Shown here in pieces: positions 48,898 through 62,924 of a stretch of DNA of 64,000 bases (within the stretch, counting starts at the first letter, position 1; each line of letters begins with the position of its first letter). The translations under genes and the position numbers were made by a program. Source of the stretch: Lepisosteus oculatus (Eukaryota > Chordata > Actinopteri > Semionotiformes > Lepisosteidae); NCBI RefSeq assembly GCF_040954835.1, contig NC_090698.1, positions 22,875,501 to 22,939,500 on the forward strand, read 5' to 3'. The notes beneath the pieces are model-generated. The model had not been told where the DNA came from and made no database searches. It saw nothing but the letters and a program-made list of their open reading frames with translations.

Positions 48898-49136
48898 TTG
48901 ACTACATGGAGTTTGTATGTTATCCCCGTGTTTGAGTTTGGGTTTCCTCCAGATGCTTTGGTTTCCTCCTTCAATACAAAGACATACTGGTAGATTAATT
49001 GGCCCAGGGTATGAGTGTGTGTCTGGCTTGCAATTGACTGGTGTCCTGTCCAAGGTGTGCCCTGCCTTGTGCCTGTTGCCTCCAGTTCCCCCATGACTCT
49101 GAATTGTAAAATGCAGTTAGAAAATGGATGGATGGA
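48898..49136 (+). mobile_element. tRNA-type SINE, copy 6 (head missing)
   Basis: Body only: GACTACATGGAGTTTGTATG, GGGTTTCCTCCAGATGCTTT, AAAGACATACTGGTAGATTA, TTGACTGGTGTCCTGTCC, GTGTGCCCTGCCTTGTGCC and the tail AAAATGGATGGATGGATTG. Confidence 0.8.
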
Positions 49137-52100
49137 TTGCAGCAGTGATCTATAAGTACAGTATGCTGCTGTTGTTTTGCAAACCAGACTTTTTTTCTAG
49201 ACTAACCAAACATTCCAGCTGTGTTCATGAAAGGCAAGCCTCTTAGAGGTTGTCAGACAGTCTAGGTGGAAGAAGCCAGAGGCATGATTCTACAGACCAC
49301 TGACTTACACTCTCAACTACAGATCCAACAATTATTAGACTTTCTATTATAATTAGTAGTACTGTAGTATTATTTTCTAGAGTGACGCAACACACATAGG
49401 ATATTTAATATATAATATGTCTAAATTAATTAGTTACATAATGCTCCTATAGAATATCCATCCAATAGACCAGTTTCAGTTGTGACAGTAAGTTCTCTCA
49501 AACATCTGACAACTTCTCTATTGTTATTCTTTATAGGTATTGCCACAAGTATGTGTGATTAAGCTCCTGACAGTGTATTATATCACCCAACTGAAAATTG
49601 TGTTCCATATACAGGAGCCTATCAGAATCTACAATGTAATAGAGCAGTAAGAGTGAATAAATTGGAAAATGTTTATAAAAATTTCAGTACCAGTGCCATC
49701 CACTGGAGGCTTGAGGTGGTGTATGATTGATGTGAGCTAAATAAACATGATCTGATTTTTTACTCAAATCGTGTGAATAGAAAATATAGTTAGATTCAAG
49801 ACCACCTCTAACACAGAACAAGCAAACTCTAATACATTTTACAATCTGTTTAACCAAGACTGTTACAATTTTGTTGTGTATTTCTCCAATTCATGAACAG
49901 CATTTACTGGCATAGTTGTTGCATTATCGTAATGAAAGGTAAAACTGTTAAAATGCCCCTTTCCCTCATTTGCATAGACTGAAATTAATTCACAGAATCA
50001 CTATGGTAACTGAGTGTTTAGGTTGCATTTCAGTGGCTGAGATGGTTACCCAAAGTGTATGACCATCCCCCTTGTTCTCCTTCAAATGTGGCTCTAATAT
50101 GATGCATGCAGCTACTGTATGCAGTATGTTCGTGTAATTGAAAAACAAATCTATGAAATTTAATTGTGGGACTCTGGAAGGAATGAGTGAATTATGTACT
50201 GTATGAGCTTCAGAAACCTTCTCTTCTGTCAAGAAAAATCTGGGTGAGATCCTTCGATCAATTATCTACTAGTAGCCAAATGAGCAATACAGACTGAATT
50301 TCCCCCTCATATTGATGACCCTTCTTACATACTCATTGAAATATGGTATCATTTGGAGAAAATCCCCCTGTGGTATTTTCTGTGGTACAAATGTAAACAA
50401 ATTCCATTTTGGTGGGGATAATCAAACAACTACATAGTTAGGTGCACTACTACAGTGCTTCATCATTCTGAAATCTTTAACAATCAGGATGTACCACTAG
50501 ATTACTGGAATGTATCTAAGCCTTTTTAGTTTTTTACAAGTGTATGAAATACAGTATATACTGTAACATGCTTACATAGCTGTAAACTGGAGCCTTGATG
50601 TTAATTCCTTTACAAATTTACAAATCATGTGAAGGCCAATGTGTGTGACCATGTCTGCTCTGAGATTGTCAAATGTGTTCTTCCTCTCTTACAGATGCAA
50701 TTTAACTTCTGATAAAGTACTTGCCATTTAAAGGCTACTCTCTAAGAATATGTTTAATAGTGGAGAAATTTAAGATATTTTTACAGGATTTCTACATCAG
50801 CCATTTGATAAGGGCAATGTTTTCTAAAAATCCCTACAAGAAAGAGGTGCATATGTGTATCTTTCAAAGAACACCTTTCACAATTATGTTGTCTTTAAAG
50901 AGCAAGCTGGCATTATGGCTGCCAAGATGGACTTTAAAACATGTAGCAGAAATACAAGTCTGTTTAGATGGTTCCCTCTACCTACACTTAATGTGAATTT
51001 GCTGTTTTAAAGTGCATGGATAAAGGCATCTGCTAAGCAAATTAATAAAAAATAACTGTACTTAATTTGAAATAATGAAGTACCCTTGCTTGTTCAGCGT
51101 GTATTAATTATAAATGAGATGTCAGCCAGAGTAATCAATTATACATACAACCATGTAGTCATTTTATTATAATTATTTTACTACAGTGGTTTGTTTGCTC
51201 TTTCTATTTTATATATCTCTTTGGACCGGTGATATAATAAATTGTGTCTTGTATGAATTATAAAGATATCCAAAGAGCAACATGAGATATAATTGCACTC
51301 TTCTTTGCTGAGTTATAAATGGCAGATATTTCTATGGCTTGCTAAATACTCATCCTTACTTTTTCCTTTTAGATATACATTTGTTGTCTATAACGTGCAT
51401 TCCCTGCAGCTAGAGTTGTCACTTATAAATGACATTTCTTTTACAATGCAACAATAAAGGACAAACTATTCTGGCATCTGGTGACTTACACTGAATAGCC
51501 CTGATAGAAGGTGTGGGCAGTTCCATTTACTGAATTAAAATCAAGCTGCAAGAGACTATTGGTTTGGAACTGGACTTATGGACTGGGTTTACAGATTCTG
51601 TTTGAAGAGTTACAGCTCTGTGCCGTTGAGGTTATATTGTCTGTTTCAATTCTCTCTGTCACTGAAAGATTCTGTATTGCATAGGAAAAAGTGGTATTTC
51701 TTTGCTGAAATAATGATTTTTAATAGTTCTTTGAGCTTTGAGTTGAGAAACATTAGTTGCCTCATTGTGTATTTCTAAAAAGCACAAATTTTATCCTGAT
51801 TTGCACTTGTAAGATGATTACCACTGGCAGGCAGTTCAACTATAATACAGTATGTTAGATCACCTTGGCGTACAGTACATACAGTAGCTGAGGTAAAAGC
51901 AGATATCCAAAAGCAGACAAGCTTTTGATTAATAGATATAAGTGCATAAACCTAAGAAATTTAATATTTTATTACCACTTTTAAACCAGAATGCTTTATA
52001 TCTTATAATTGTTTAATCATAAAGTATTGCATGTTCATAATTTTATCTTTGGCAAAATACATAATCTAAAGATACGTCTTAATTTCAATGTCTAGACTGT

Positions 52101-53439
52101 CCGGAGCAGACTGAGCCTCTAAGTCTCTTAATGTTATTTAAAATCAGTCTTTCTTCAGAAGTGGTACAAAAAGCCATTCACATACAGTAAACACATAACA
52201 ATACATGAAAATGTGTATTGTTACTGTATGTCTTTATACTACAGACCTGTTTGCCAAGTTCAGTGTAAGTAAGCACAAGTTTAAATTTGTTATATATAAT
52301 TTAATAATTATCATTCATGGTTTCTGTTCATTTTTCTCTACACATGGAGCTGCAGCCTTGTCCCATTGTGCTTTGAGCCAGATGTTTGGTTATCTCGTCC
52401 TAAATGAAATGAAATACAATAGTTATTATAAATCTAACATTGAAAGCAATTTTGCACAATCACTTTAAAATTTTACTAAATATAAAATATTCTTTTTAAA
52501 ATGTTCACTAAAATGCTTTGTTTGTTTGACAGTGCCTTTTTACTACAAAAGCCTCGCCAGATGCAATTTTCTCACCAGAAAAGATGTCAGTGTCTGCTCT
52601 TTTAAATTTAATGCAATCAAAAATTGATTGCTGTTTTAATCGCAAATTATAGACTAGTTTTGGCACTACAACACAGAACCAACACCTACTTATGATAACA
52701 GCAGGGACAATAACCTCATAATTACACACTTCATTTAAAAAGGGTTATTTTCTACTTATTTTTCATTTTGCAGTTGAAAAACTGAGTAGTACCCTGCTGT
52801 TTTTATAGTACAGCTAAATCTCAGTATGGGTAATTTCCCTGATTTTTAATATAGCACGTTTTACTTTGTACCATATTGTTTTCAAAATAGTTCCAAATTT
52901 GAATTGAAAAACAGACATGCCAAAAAACATAATTGGTAAATATCAGTTCCTCTGAAAACATTTTGCTGCATTTGAAATTATAATTTTTTTGCTTTTGTCT
53001 TTTTGTTTCATTACAGTGGTGTCAAGAGTAGAATGAGGAACCTTCTGTTCTTTTACTATTAGTGGTGAAATGCAGGAGTGCACTATAGCTGAGAGGAGGG
53101 CAACATAATTAACATGTCCTCTGTCCAGTGTCAGAATGCAGAGAGCAGCTGATTACTGTCTGTCTAGGTAGTACAGGCCTCTTGTTGGTGCCTGACTTGC
53201 TTACAGTATGATATGTGATAAATCAAAACTCACGGTTATAGAAATAACAATTATTAGTTGAATTTAAATAGAATGGGACCAACATCAATCACCACTGAAG
53301 AGCAGACTCTTTTAGGGTGATATGTGGCAGCTATTATGCACCACCTGAGAGAGGATCTGCTTCTACAGTTATTAAAGGAGGCCGTGCTACTCAAAGAGGA
53401 ATTTAGCCAAAACTCTAATACTAACACCCCTACTTTAAA
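49137..53439. other. Intergenic, no gene recognised
   Basis: AT-rich. Includes a 16-bp perfect palindrome TACAGTATATACTGTA at 50550-50565 and a retroposon tail at 51.0 kb. Confidence 0.55.
51000..51056 (+). mobile_element. SINE/LINE tail remnant
   Basis: AAAGTGCATGGATAAAGGCA then TCTGCTAAGCAAATTAATAA resembles the common fish retroposon tail TTTGGATAAAAGCGTCTGC-TAAATGA. Only the tail is recognisable. Confidence 0.5.
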
Positions 53440-53745
53440 GGAAGAGTGCCATGTCTAAATGACAAAATAGTGTGGACATTGGTTTCATCCAAAGGACAGC
53501 ACCTCCTACAGCACAGTGTCAAAGGTTATCATACTCTGGTGTTAGTTTAGATAGTCTGGTCCAGAGAGACGACTGCCACTTACCAATCTTCCAACACCAT
53601 TTACAGAAGCAAGCTGGTTTATCTTGGGAGTCTCCCATGCTGATATGGCCAATCCAGGCCTCGCTCACCTTCTGTGATGTGATGAAGTCAGAGCACTTTG
53701 TGTACTCTAGGTGGAGAAATGCCATGGAGGAAGATCTTCCATTAA
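53440..53745 (-). mobile_element. Probable old 5S-type SINE, degraded
   Basis: On the plus strand, TTCATCCAAAGGACAGCACC, ACAGTGTC and ATACTCTGGTGTTAG match the reverse complement of the body of the 5S-SINEs; further on GGGAGTCTCCCATGCTGATA and CCAGGCCTCGCTCACCTTCT resemble the reversed 5S C box and A box. Heavily mutated. Confidence 0.55.
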
Positions 53746-56359
53746 GGGTATAATATGGTTTATGTTTTTTTTTAAATAAATGACGTGACGGTCTCAAACA
53801 TTCACCTTATACACTTAAAGCTTTTTCTGAACCTAATTTTCATTTTTCTGGAAATGAATGACAAGATTGTTTACATGGCAAGAATTAGATGTCACTGGCT
53901 TAGCAGACAGGCTTAGAGACTTATTATTTGAGGTTGGGTTTTATCTAAAATTATCATAAAATGTAATAATCCCAAAATAACCATCATCCCAAATACCATC
54001 AGATGATGGTGCCAACTTCTACATGAATGAAGCATCATTTTTAAGCAGTAAATGAATGGGATTTGTCAAAATATCAAGAGATCATTCAGGACTTTGCTTA
54101 AGCCCTGCAGTTTTTACAAGTCTACTTTGAACTTCTGAACAAAAGCAAACTCAGTCTGTTACATAAAAGGCATCAGTTGAATCCTTTTCCATTTATTTAA
54201 TTCCACCATTTAAATAATTTTGTGAAGATTAACACTGACTGGTGACTGCAAGGAGGGCTAAATTCAAGTTAATGTCCAATTGAGATATTAAAGTAGTCTT
54301 ATCTAAAGGAAAGGCTGACAGCATATGCAAATATATGTTTTATAAGACAGTAAATTATTCTGAGGTTGTTGTCACAGGATGCAGATTTACTAGGGCCTGC
54401 AGAGAGAGCTACTCTTAGACAACTTGTATAAAAAGCAAATGATGTTTGGGGGGATTCATTTGCATGTAAGGTCATTATGCTAATTTCATAACTTGGCTTG
54501 TCACTTTCAGATGATTTTTGAGGTCTCCCAGTCTGAGGATTAAATTGTTTTGCTAATCTAGCTACTTGTAAACCTGAAGATTCAACATACACTTAAGGAA
54601 GAATTCATAATCAGTAGGTGGCCTTTTAACTACCAGAGTTCAGGCAGAGTAAAGGAGAAATGTTACAGCTGTATATTTGTTCATTTGTTCACTCTGCAGT
54701 TCAAAATCCTGCAAAACTCCAATGTAAATATGGGAAAGCTGCAAAAGGTTCTCAGTAATCTATAATTTAAATGTAATTCAATTTAAACAAAAGCCACCGG
54801 GATTTGGTATAGGGTAGCATTCCAGTTTCTAACACTATAGTGCAAAGAGACGTGTCATTTTGAACATAATTTGATTTTACCATGTGTATGTACTGTATGT
54901 TTGCTTAAATAGTTTACTCAAACTTTCCAATACTATGGTAAACTTTTATAATTTTGTTATAGAATAGAGTTATAAATACAGTTTAGTTTGGTTGAGAATA
55001 AACCAAACGTGTCATTTGGGAAACTCTGGTCAGAATCTTCAATACAAATTATGGTACACAATATATGAACAGCAAGTACTGTAGTAGCTGAAATATCACA
55101 CTTACTTAACAAATCTAACTGACTTATTGTTAGGTGTCCTTAATTATTAATATCAGTCCTGCGTTTCTATACAGTACATCTACTGTATAATACTTAAAGG
55201 CTACTTATAGCCTTTATACAGCTTACAGATCAATCAGGATTTTTACTATTAACTTAAAACACTGGCTTATATTTCACTACAATATCACTATGGAATTGTA
55301 AATCTGCCTAGAGAAGGAAAGCCACGAGTGAAAAGAATAGAGCAATGCAAAATTTCCTTTTGTATACACTGCTGTGCAAATAAATACTGCTCAAGATAAT
55401 TAAGGGAGAAAACATAAAATGTTGCATTTTACCTAAAGTATGATATTTAGAAGGTGAGGGTGACTTACAGGACAATTGACATATGTTTTGGGCAGAATCT
55501 GCTGTTAAGGCATCATACAGTACGTTTGTATGAAACAAATGAAGTACGACATTCAGCCACTGGGACAGGCTACGTATGGGACAAGTTCTAGTCCCTGACC
55601 TTTTTTAATGGGCATTTTGTGAAATCTGCTGTGACAGTGAGATATAGAATATGGCGGACATCACTGCTGCTGCTATCGTAGTTATCAGGTGGATATGGAG
55701 TCTTTCAGACTATCTGAATGAGTGAGATGTATTTAGAGCACTTATGATGTTGAAAGTTGGCTATACACAGAAGAACTGTAATGAACAGAATCAATGATAG
55801 TGGCTTAGAGGGTAAGTATGTGTAGTGAAGGTATCGAGGAGGTCACTTCTGTTTGGCAGGACTGGCTGCTCTGTTACTGGTACCTCAAGAATTGTCAGGA
55901 ATGACATTTGCCCTAGAAATTGACTTTCACCACAAAATAGCATGCACTTGTCAGGTATAACAGACACCCTGCTGTATGTCATGATGAGTTTACCAAGCTG
56001 AACTTTGGTTGTGATCCTATTAAAATGCTGTTACTGTGTTCCAGTAGTGTTTCCATGTATGTGGAAGAACAGAAAATTCAGGAAATTTTACATTAGATGA
56101 GCTCTGTTTGCTTGTTCTTTATGGTAAGCAAGTAATGGCATGCCAGTGCTGTTAATATTAAAGGTAACTTTGTTAATAAAATAATTTGTTTCTTATACAT
56201 TTGCCCAGTCTATTTGAAAGGTTGCTAATCCACTTACCCACCTTTACACCAAAAAGACAAATCTTTTCCAGCAATATGTTTCTTTTAAAACCAACAACAC
56301 TTTCTTACATTGAAAGAATATCCTGGTTATCTTTGTGGAATTGCTTTCTGCTGACAGTG
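53746..56359. other. Intergenic, no gene recognised
   Basis: The part from 55560 to 56000 is GC-richer and may be the rest of the Tc1-like relic that follows, but I could not align it to a transposase frame. Confidence 0.45.
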
Positions 56360-56455
56360 GGCCCCAACAGAGCATTTATTTTATTTACTTTCAGCATGGA
56401 ATGAACCTTTACCTTTTAATTTGCAGCCTACGTTTGCTGATGCAGCTCCCTACTT
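56360..56455 (+). mobile_element. Palindromic foldback element, right half only
   Basis: CTTTCAGCATGGAATGAACC, TTTAATTTGCAGCCTACGTT, GCTGATGCAGCTCCCTAC. This copy preserves the outer end of the element. It abuts a Tc1-like relic. Confidence 0.55.
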
Positions 56456-56475
56456 GAACTTATTCTCATTATAGT

Positions 56476-56705
56476 GCAAGACACGTCCATACTGCTGTGG
56501 TGTCCATGATCTTTATGGTGGAAGAGCTTATCACAGTTGGGAACTGGCCTACAAAGTCACCAAATATGAATCCTATTGAGCATGTGGAAGGGATCCATGA
56601 CAACAACAACCTCTAGGTGACAGTACTTAAGCTAATGAAAGCTTGATTGAGATTCCATGAGGCCTTTCAGAGCCTTACATGACTGATCAAACGTATGTCA
56701 CAGTG
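56476..56705 (+). pseudogene. Tc1-like transposase relic, C-terminal part
   Basis: One frame reads HVHTAVVSMIFMVEELITVG, NWPTKSPNMNPIEHVEG and then stops. This is the end of the Tc1/mariner DDE domain; the Glu of NPIEH is the third acidic residue. A shifted frame then gives LIKRMSQCC, like the usual Tc1 end. Fossil, not functional. Confidence 0.7.
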
Positions 56706-57057
56706 TTGCCAAGAGAGACTCAGCTGACATTTTTCTACCTTCACTATAAAGCTGCCAGTGTTCTACTCCAAAGCCTTTTGAATTAGTTCTTGACAATATG
56801 TAATTAAAATGAGCCTTTATGGACATATTGAGACTTTCTGTCCAAATGTTCTTCACAACAAAGAGATTAGAGTACTTGAATAGGATATTCCTGGCAGAAT
56901 TCTGCTCACTTTTTTCAACCCAACGCCAGAGAGAGGCGGACCTGTTTGAAGTTGCAGTTGAATCAGCACGAGATGAATATTCATAATAAGTGAGTGAGTC
57001 CATTATCTTTTTTTTAATTGCCGCAGTATAGGGAGCAAGTGTGGCTGTTCCAGAATG

Positions 57058-57180
57058 CCTTAGCTCAGTAATTCTCAACCTTGGTCCTAAGGGACTGCGG
57101 TGTCTGTTGGTTTTCATTCCAACTGGGCACTTAATCAACAGTGCTAATTGATGCATGTAATTGATCTGTTTGCTTGTTTA
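57058..57180 (+). repeat. Interspersed repeat fragment
   Basis: CAGTAATTCTCAACCTTGGTC, CTAAGGGACTGCGGTGTCTG, TTGGTTTTCATTCCAACTG, GCACTTAATCAACAG follow a repeat common in fish ('CCCTGGTCCTGGAGGACC...GTTTTCATTCCAACTGAGC'). Class uncertain. Confidence 0.55.
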
Positions 57181-60100
57181 GACTTATCTTTGCATGCAGT
57201 CCTTAGTTTCAAAAATACATATAATATTTCCATCAACTTTAACACAGAGAGCTTTATGTAGTCACACCTTATGCTGCTGATTAAGAATCCTGGTCCCTTA
57301 TTTCTTATGTTCTTAGCTGATAACCAATTTCTAATGAACGGACATATGTCAGAATGATATTATGAAACACATCCCAAAGTAAGTGTTTTTTCCATCTGTT
57401 TAGTTGGTTACTACACAACATAATTAATAGAGTTCTAAAACTCAGGATCTGGCACAGGGTGGATAACAACTACAACCCTATACAACTTTTTAAGAGAGTT
57501 CAAATATTTAACTTTCTTTTTAAGGAACTAAATCAGGAAATGACAAACTTATTTACAGTATTTACTTCACACTCTCTGAGGTCCTCTTTTATTATTTCTT
57601 TTCATATTAATTTGAAAAATAGCAGCACAATTATGTTGCTAAAAATTAAATTTTAAATTTAATTCAATTTACATTTTCTATTTTTCAATTTTAATATTAA
57701 GCCAAAAATTAGTGACAATCATTTTGCGAAATAAATATTAAAATCTGAAAGAAGCATAGGGTGTGCTAGAAAAAGGAGAGCTACATTGAGCTCTGTGTAA
57801 AACAGTACTAATATTTACAGTACCCCCACCTCCCTGCCCCCAGAGCACCTTCGTCACGCCTCCCTGTTCGTCTACCAGCCCAGATCCTCATCTCCTCCCC
57901 GTGTCTGTTCACTCCATTCCGGATTGTGATGTCTGCATAGAGTCTTGAAAGACGCTTCGTAACAGTTACAGCTGGATTTAACAAACTAATAGCCTAATCG
58001 GAAAGGTGCATTAAATCATATATACAATATCTTAAAGTACCAATGAAACAATTATTACAATAATAAATCAATCAACAATTAAGGAATTAAGGAGTATGTG
58101 CAATAAGATACTAAAACAATAGCCAAAACATTGTTTTCTTTCTACTGTTTTCAGCATGGAATAAACCTATTACTTGTACCAATGCAGATTGCTTCTGTGG
58201 TACAACCAGAACACAGACTAGCTAGACACAGCACAGGTTGAAGGACAAAAATGGAGCAAACTTAAAAAGGACATAGAGTATGAAGCAGCAGGGTCATCAA
58301 AGCCAAATATGACAGCAGTGCCTCCAGTGTAACCAGTCGAGTTCAAGTACCTTATGAAGCTATTTGAAATCAGGAGAAGTAACCAAACCCAAATAAGTGC
58401 CATTACGGTCAGTCATAGAGTCAGAGAAGGCTGCAGCTGACATTAGATCTTTAAAAAGAGAAACATGTGGATAGAGGCAGAATCAAACAAACTATCTCAA
58501 TGTCTTTTATGAAGTGTGACTGTCAAGACCAATGGGATGGACAATTTCTAGGCACTGAGGCTATAGATGAATGCTATACAGTAGGATGTTATTGTTTCCT
58601 GAGATGTTCACATTCTGTACCTTGCAGCAATCCAATTATAACTCTGAACTTTTCTGCAACCCTTTATTTTTATGGGTTGAAAATTATTGTCTTTTACAAG
58701 GGAAAAAAATCCTGAGTGTGCTTTGTTATTTTTGTTTTGAAATGTTTTTTTAGAGCACAAAGAAAAAGTGGGACAACATTAGAGCACTGCAGCAGGACGC
58801 TAGGATGTTACTTTGGAATTCATTTATTGTTTGTCTTGTTTATCTGTTGTCAGAATATGTTTGAACATTAATGATGAATGAGCTAGTTGTAGAGTTTGGG
58901 GATAGAAATGTTTGGGTTTTGCATATAAATGATTAATTAGAACATTTTATGAATATATTTCTTTGTTGAATAGATTGCATTTTTTATATTTGACAAGATC
59001 TTTAAATAAATGGCTGGCACTATTTTATTTTTCTTTAGTTCAACACTAAAATATTTATAGGTTTTATTGTTTTTTCTACTGTACGTGCAAGCATTTGAAC
59101 AGCAATTCTATTTGAATATTTGAAGTCTTCATTATATTTCTCTAAATTAGCCTCAGCACCAGATGTATTAGGGTGGGTAAAATCCCCAGACAATTATTTG
59201 GGTGATCCTGGTCTCAGCAAAAACAGAATTGGAGACATGCACATGAAACTCTGAGAAGAAGAAATAGGACTCCTTCACCACTTAAACTCAATAACTTTTC
59301 TGCAGTGCACTCTTACAATTTGCTTCAGGAAACGTAGGTGTGTCTTCAGTTTTCTCAGGTAAAAGATGTGAACTGACAAAACAATTTTAATAACAGTTGA
59401 AATTACTTTTGAAAATATTATCAAAAATGAATTAAAAAAAACATGAATTGACTCCATAGTTATAGTAAGACAAACACAAAAGACAGTCAATCTCACATGT
59501 CCATGAGTATTATGGAGGTGTTGACATATTAAGGTTTAATTTCATTATGAATCCTATCACTTAAGGTAAATAATAAAAAAAACGAATTAACAATGCCTTA
59601 GCACCAGCAAATGACACTGTAGCTTTATATACTGTATAGTGTTATTTGTAATTAAATATATACATAATAGTCTATAGTATATGTAATATATTGTACAGTA
59701 CTGGAGAGTGCCGCAGAACTAAATTGAATAACCTTGCAGTTTGATCACACACCTTTTTCAATTTGCCTGTCTCCCTTGCCTGTCGGACAGTAGTGCAAGT
59801 CAGTCCTGTTAACTGTTCGCTTTATGTAATCCTTTTCTTTTTGGAATGACTTTAACAACAATTTGGCATCTCAAAAAGCAATTCATATACTACCCGTGTA
59901 CTGACTAAACCCATTTTTATTAACTAAAGGATTGTAATGAGAAATCTTAACAACACATCTCTCCTCATCTTAAATAAAATGCCCTGTCAGACACTTCTGT
60001 GAAAAAAGAGAAATAGAGGTAAGATATGATAGCAAACAGTACCAGAATGCGAAAATTGGAGGAACATATAAAAACTTGTTAGACACAAATTAAAACTTTC

Positions 60101-60756
60101 TTCCAATTGAAGTACTAGTGCCCCTTAAGACCATGGGATATTGATGTGTTCAAGTCTAAACAACTATACCGCATCTACTTGTTTTGTCCTTTGTGCAAAA
60201 CAATGAAATTATCCATTGAACTGAAACTAATTGAGCTGGCTGCTGGGCATTACTGAATCTGGCATTACATGTTTCTATAGACTTTTAAGGGCTATCACAA
60301 ACCATTTTTTCCACTACATTTTAATTATAACATATGCAAAAGAAGACAAGCTAATTGGTTATCAGCTTATACAGTGTTGTTTTTGCATTCAAACAAGAGG
60401 CATTGTAGTGACATAATTACTGTGCTTTCCCCCTCTTAAACTCATTCTATACAAATATCACAAAGACTAATCTGTATTTATTTTGATTTTGTGTGTTGGT
60501 ATGGCATTATTTTGCCAATATTAGAATTATTTTTAAGCATTCTTGTACACACATTATCTTGCATTTTTGCTAAATGGCCATATTATTATAGAATCACACA
60601 GTAAAGGGAAAGAACTCCATGCATTTGTGTCTCATTTTCTTAGTATTCACTTAACAAATTACATGTACTGTAAATACAGAATATTGTACAGTGGTTGTGA
60701 TTGACGGCTGGAACGGTGTTGACTGGGTTATGTGTTGCATTGTGTTGGACTTATAT
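57181..60756. other. Intergenic, no gene recognised
   Basis: AT-rich apart from a C-rich patch at 57820-57910. Holds the foldback half copy at 58.1 kb. No gene support. Confidence 0.55.
58120..58195 (+). mobile_element. Palindromic foldback element, right half only
   Basis: CCAAAACATTGTTTTCTTTC, TGTTTTCAGCATGGAATAAA, CCTATTACTTGTACCAATGC match the right arm of the copy at 12.3 kb. Confidence 0.6.
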
Positions 60757-61336
60757 GGCCAGCAGCCATATCACCCACCCATACAACTCACAGCTAGCAA
60801 CCCACTGAAGCTAAGCGGGTGTGAGCCTGGTCAGTACCTGGATGGAGACCACCTGGGAAAAACTAAAGTTGCTGCTTGAAGAGGTGTTAGTGGGGCCAGC
60901 AGGGGGAGCTCAGCCTGTGGTCCATGTGGGTCCTAATGTCCCAGTACAGTGATGGGGACACTATACTGTAAACAGGTGCCGTCCTTCGGATAAGACGTAA
61001 AACCAAAGTCCTAACTCTCTGTGGTCATTAAAAATCCCAGGGTGTTTCTCGAAAAGAGTAGGGGTGTAACCCTGGCGTCCTGGCCAAATTTCCCATTGGT
61101 CCTTATCAATCATGGCCTACTAATAATCCCCCTCCATGAATTGGCTACATTACTCTGCTCTCCTCTCCACTGATAGCTGATGTGTGGTGAGCTTTCTTGC
61201 GCACTATGGCTGCCGTCACATCATCCAGGTGGATGCTGCACATTGGTGGTGGTGGAGGGGAGTCCCCATTACCTGTAAAGCGCTTTGAGTTGAGTGTCCA
61301 GAAAAGTGCTATATAAGTGTAAGCAATTATTATTAT
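60757..61336 (+). mobile_element. 5S rRNA-derived SINE, copy C (full length)
   Basis: Most complete copy: head with CTGAAGCTAAGCGGGTGTGA and CCTGGTCAGTACCTGGATGG, full body, and full tail TGTAAAGCGCTTTGAGTTGA to ATTATTATTAT. TTATATG occurs at both edges and may be the target-site duplication. Confidence 0.9.
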
Positions 61337-62924
61337 ATGAGAAACAATTCTTTGCATTTAGACCTAAAAGACAAATTTTTGCATTGTCTGATCAGAAAGG
61401 CTTCTGTCAAATGTCTGTAGTACCATTTACTGTACATGCTTTATTATAAATTATTTTTTATGTAAAAATATCTTTCTTGCCACTCATCCAAATAGGTCAG
61501 GTTTTTGTAAGGACGGGGATATATTCAATGTATAAACACTATGTTCTTAGACATAGAACTTTGCAAATTTTTCATCACTCTCACTGTTGACTTTACAGAG
61601 ACATCCTTAGCCATTTTCTGCTAGCTCAGCCAGTCAATCTGAAAGAGCAGCCTGGTGTCTGAGTAATAAGATGTACTGTACATTCCACTTCTTAATGATC
61701 ACCAGTAACTTTAAAATTTCCATGTAACATTCTCCTGCTCTGTGCTCCTCTACCACTCTATCCCTGGCTTGTTTAGAAAGCTCCTTGGTCTCCCTAGTTG
61801 ATTTGTTATGTCATTATGTGAGTTGTAGCTTACAATTCAATATCTAACTGGCAGAACCTAAAAAGACAGATGCATTACTCTGAAGTTAAACCACTTTGAC
61901 ATCCAACAGATAGACACCATTACACTATTTTTATGACATCACCTAAGCTGGGGTATCAGTAGCAGAAAAGCTGAAAACTTTGAGAATCATCTAATACTTT
62001 TCTAACTTATTTACACTGACTTGCATAAGTATTTTATTTTCTATTGTTTTGCAGGGCACTGTACAGTACATACTGTACCACTGGCACTTGTAAGCTTTAC
62101 CAGTATGGAGCACATTGTGTAGATAATAACATAATAAATCTTAAAATCTAAAATTATATAGAATAATACTTCTGAAATTTAAGTACTACTTGAAATTATC
62201 ATGATTGCAAGCTCAGGTGGCAATAAAATGTAGTTACCTTGCAGGGTTGTGAATATGTTTTTGTAAGACACTGTACAGTATACCATATACAGTAAGCCAT
62301 AAAAGGAAGTTCACAATAGTAATTAAGCTCTCTAGTCAGGCATGCTGGTGACATCATGGGGTAGCAGAACAGTGAACTAAGAAATATGCTATCTGATCAG
62401 CTTTTCAATGAATTTATTTTAAAATTACACGCTTCACATTCATGTTTCAGTGCTTCTAATTTCATTCATTTATTGTTAGCTTTATAGGTCATAACCTCAA
62501 TTTTTAACCTAGAAAGACATTGCATCCAAACAAAGTCCTTCAAGAATAGGCCATGATCTGGGATATCAATAGTCATGACACCTTACCGTGGTTGACATCA
62601 TTGTGCTCCATATTCAATCATTTTCACGCTGCCTGTTCCATTGCATAATAACCAAAAAGTCGCAACAACCCACGCATCAGCAGATCAGCTGAAGTGAGGA
62701 AGGTGGCTAAAGAGACAACATTTGCTGATGACTGCACCAGTGCCTAGTGTTCAGCAATGTTAACTGAAAGAACTGAATGAGGGAGTGACATCCCAGGTAG
62801 ACTTGACAGCTATGGATCCAAGGCGTCTTAAGTGATGAATGAAGGTTTTGTGTAGATCACCTGAATTGCTGTGAACAATAGACGTAATTGATGGGGAGGC
62901 CCAGGTATGAATGTTTGGACAGGA
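61337..62924. other. Intergenic, no gene recognised
   Basis: AT-rich, with ACTGTACAGTA repeats at 62057-62078 and 62271-62281. 62640-62924 may be an upstream part of the Tc1-like relic. Confidence 0.5.

Noticed and set aside
56698..57156. 152-codon minus-strand open frame
   Set aside because: Its first 30 codons fall in an interspersed repeat and the rest begins in the Tc1-like relic. No domain seen.
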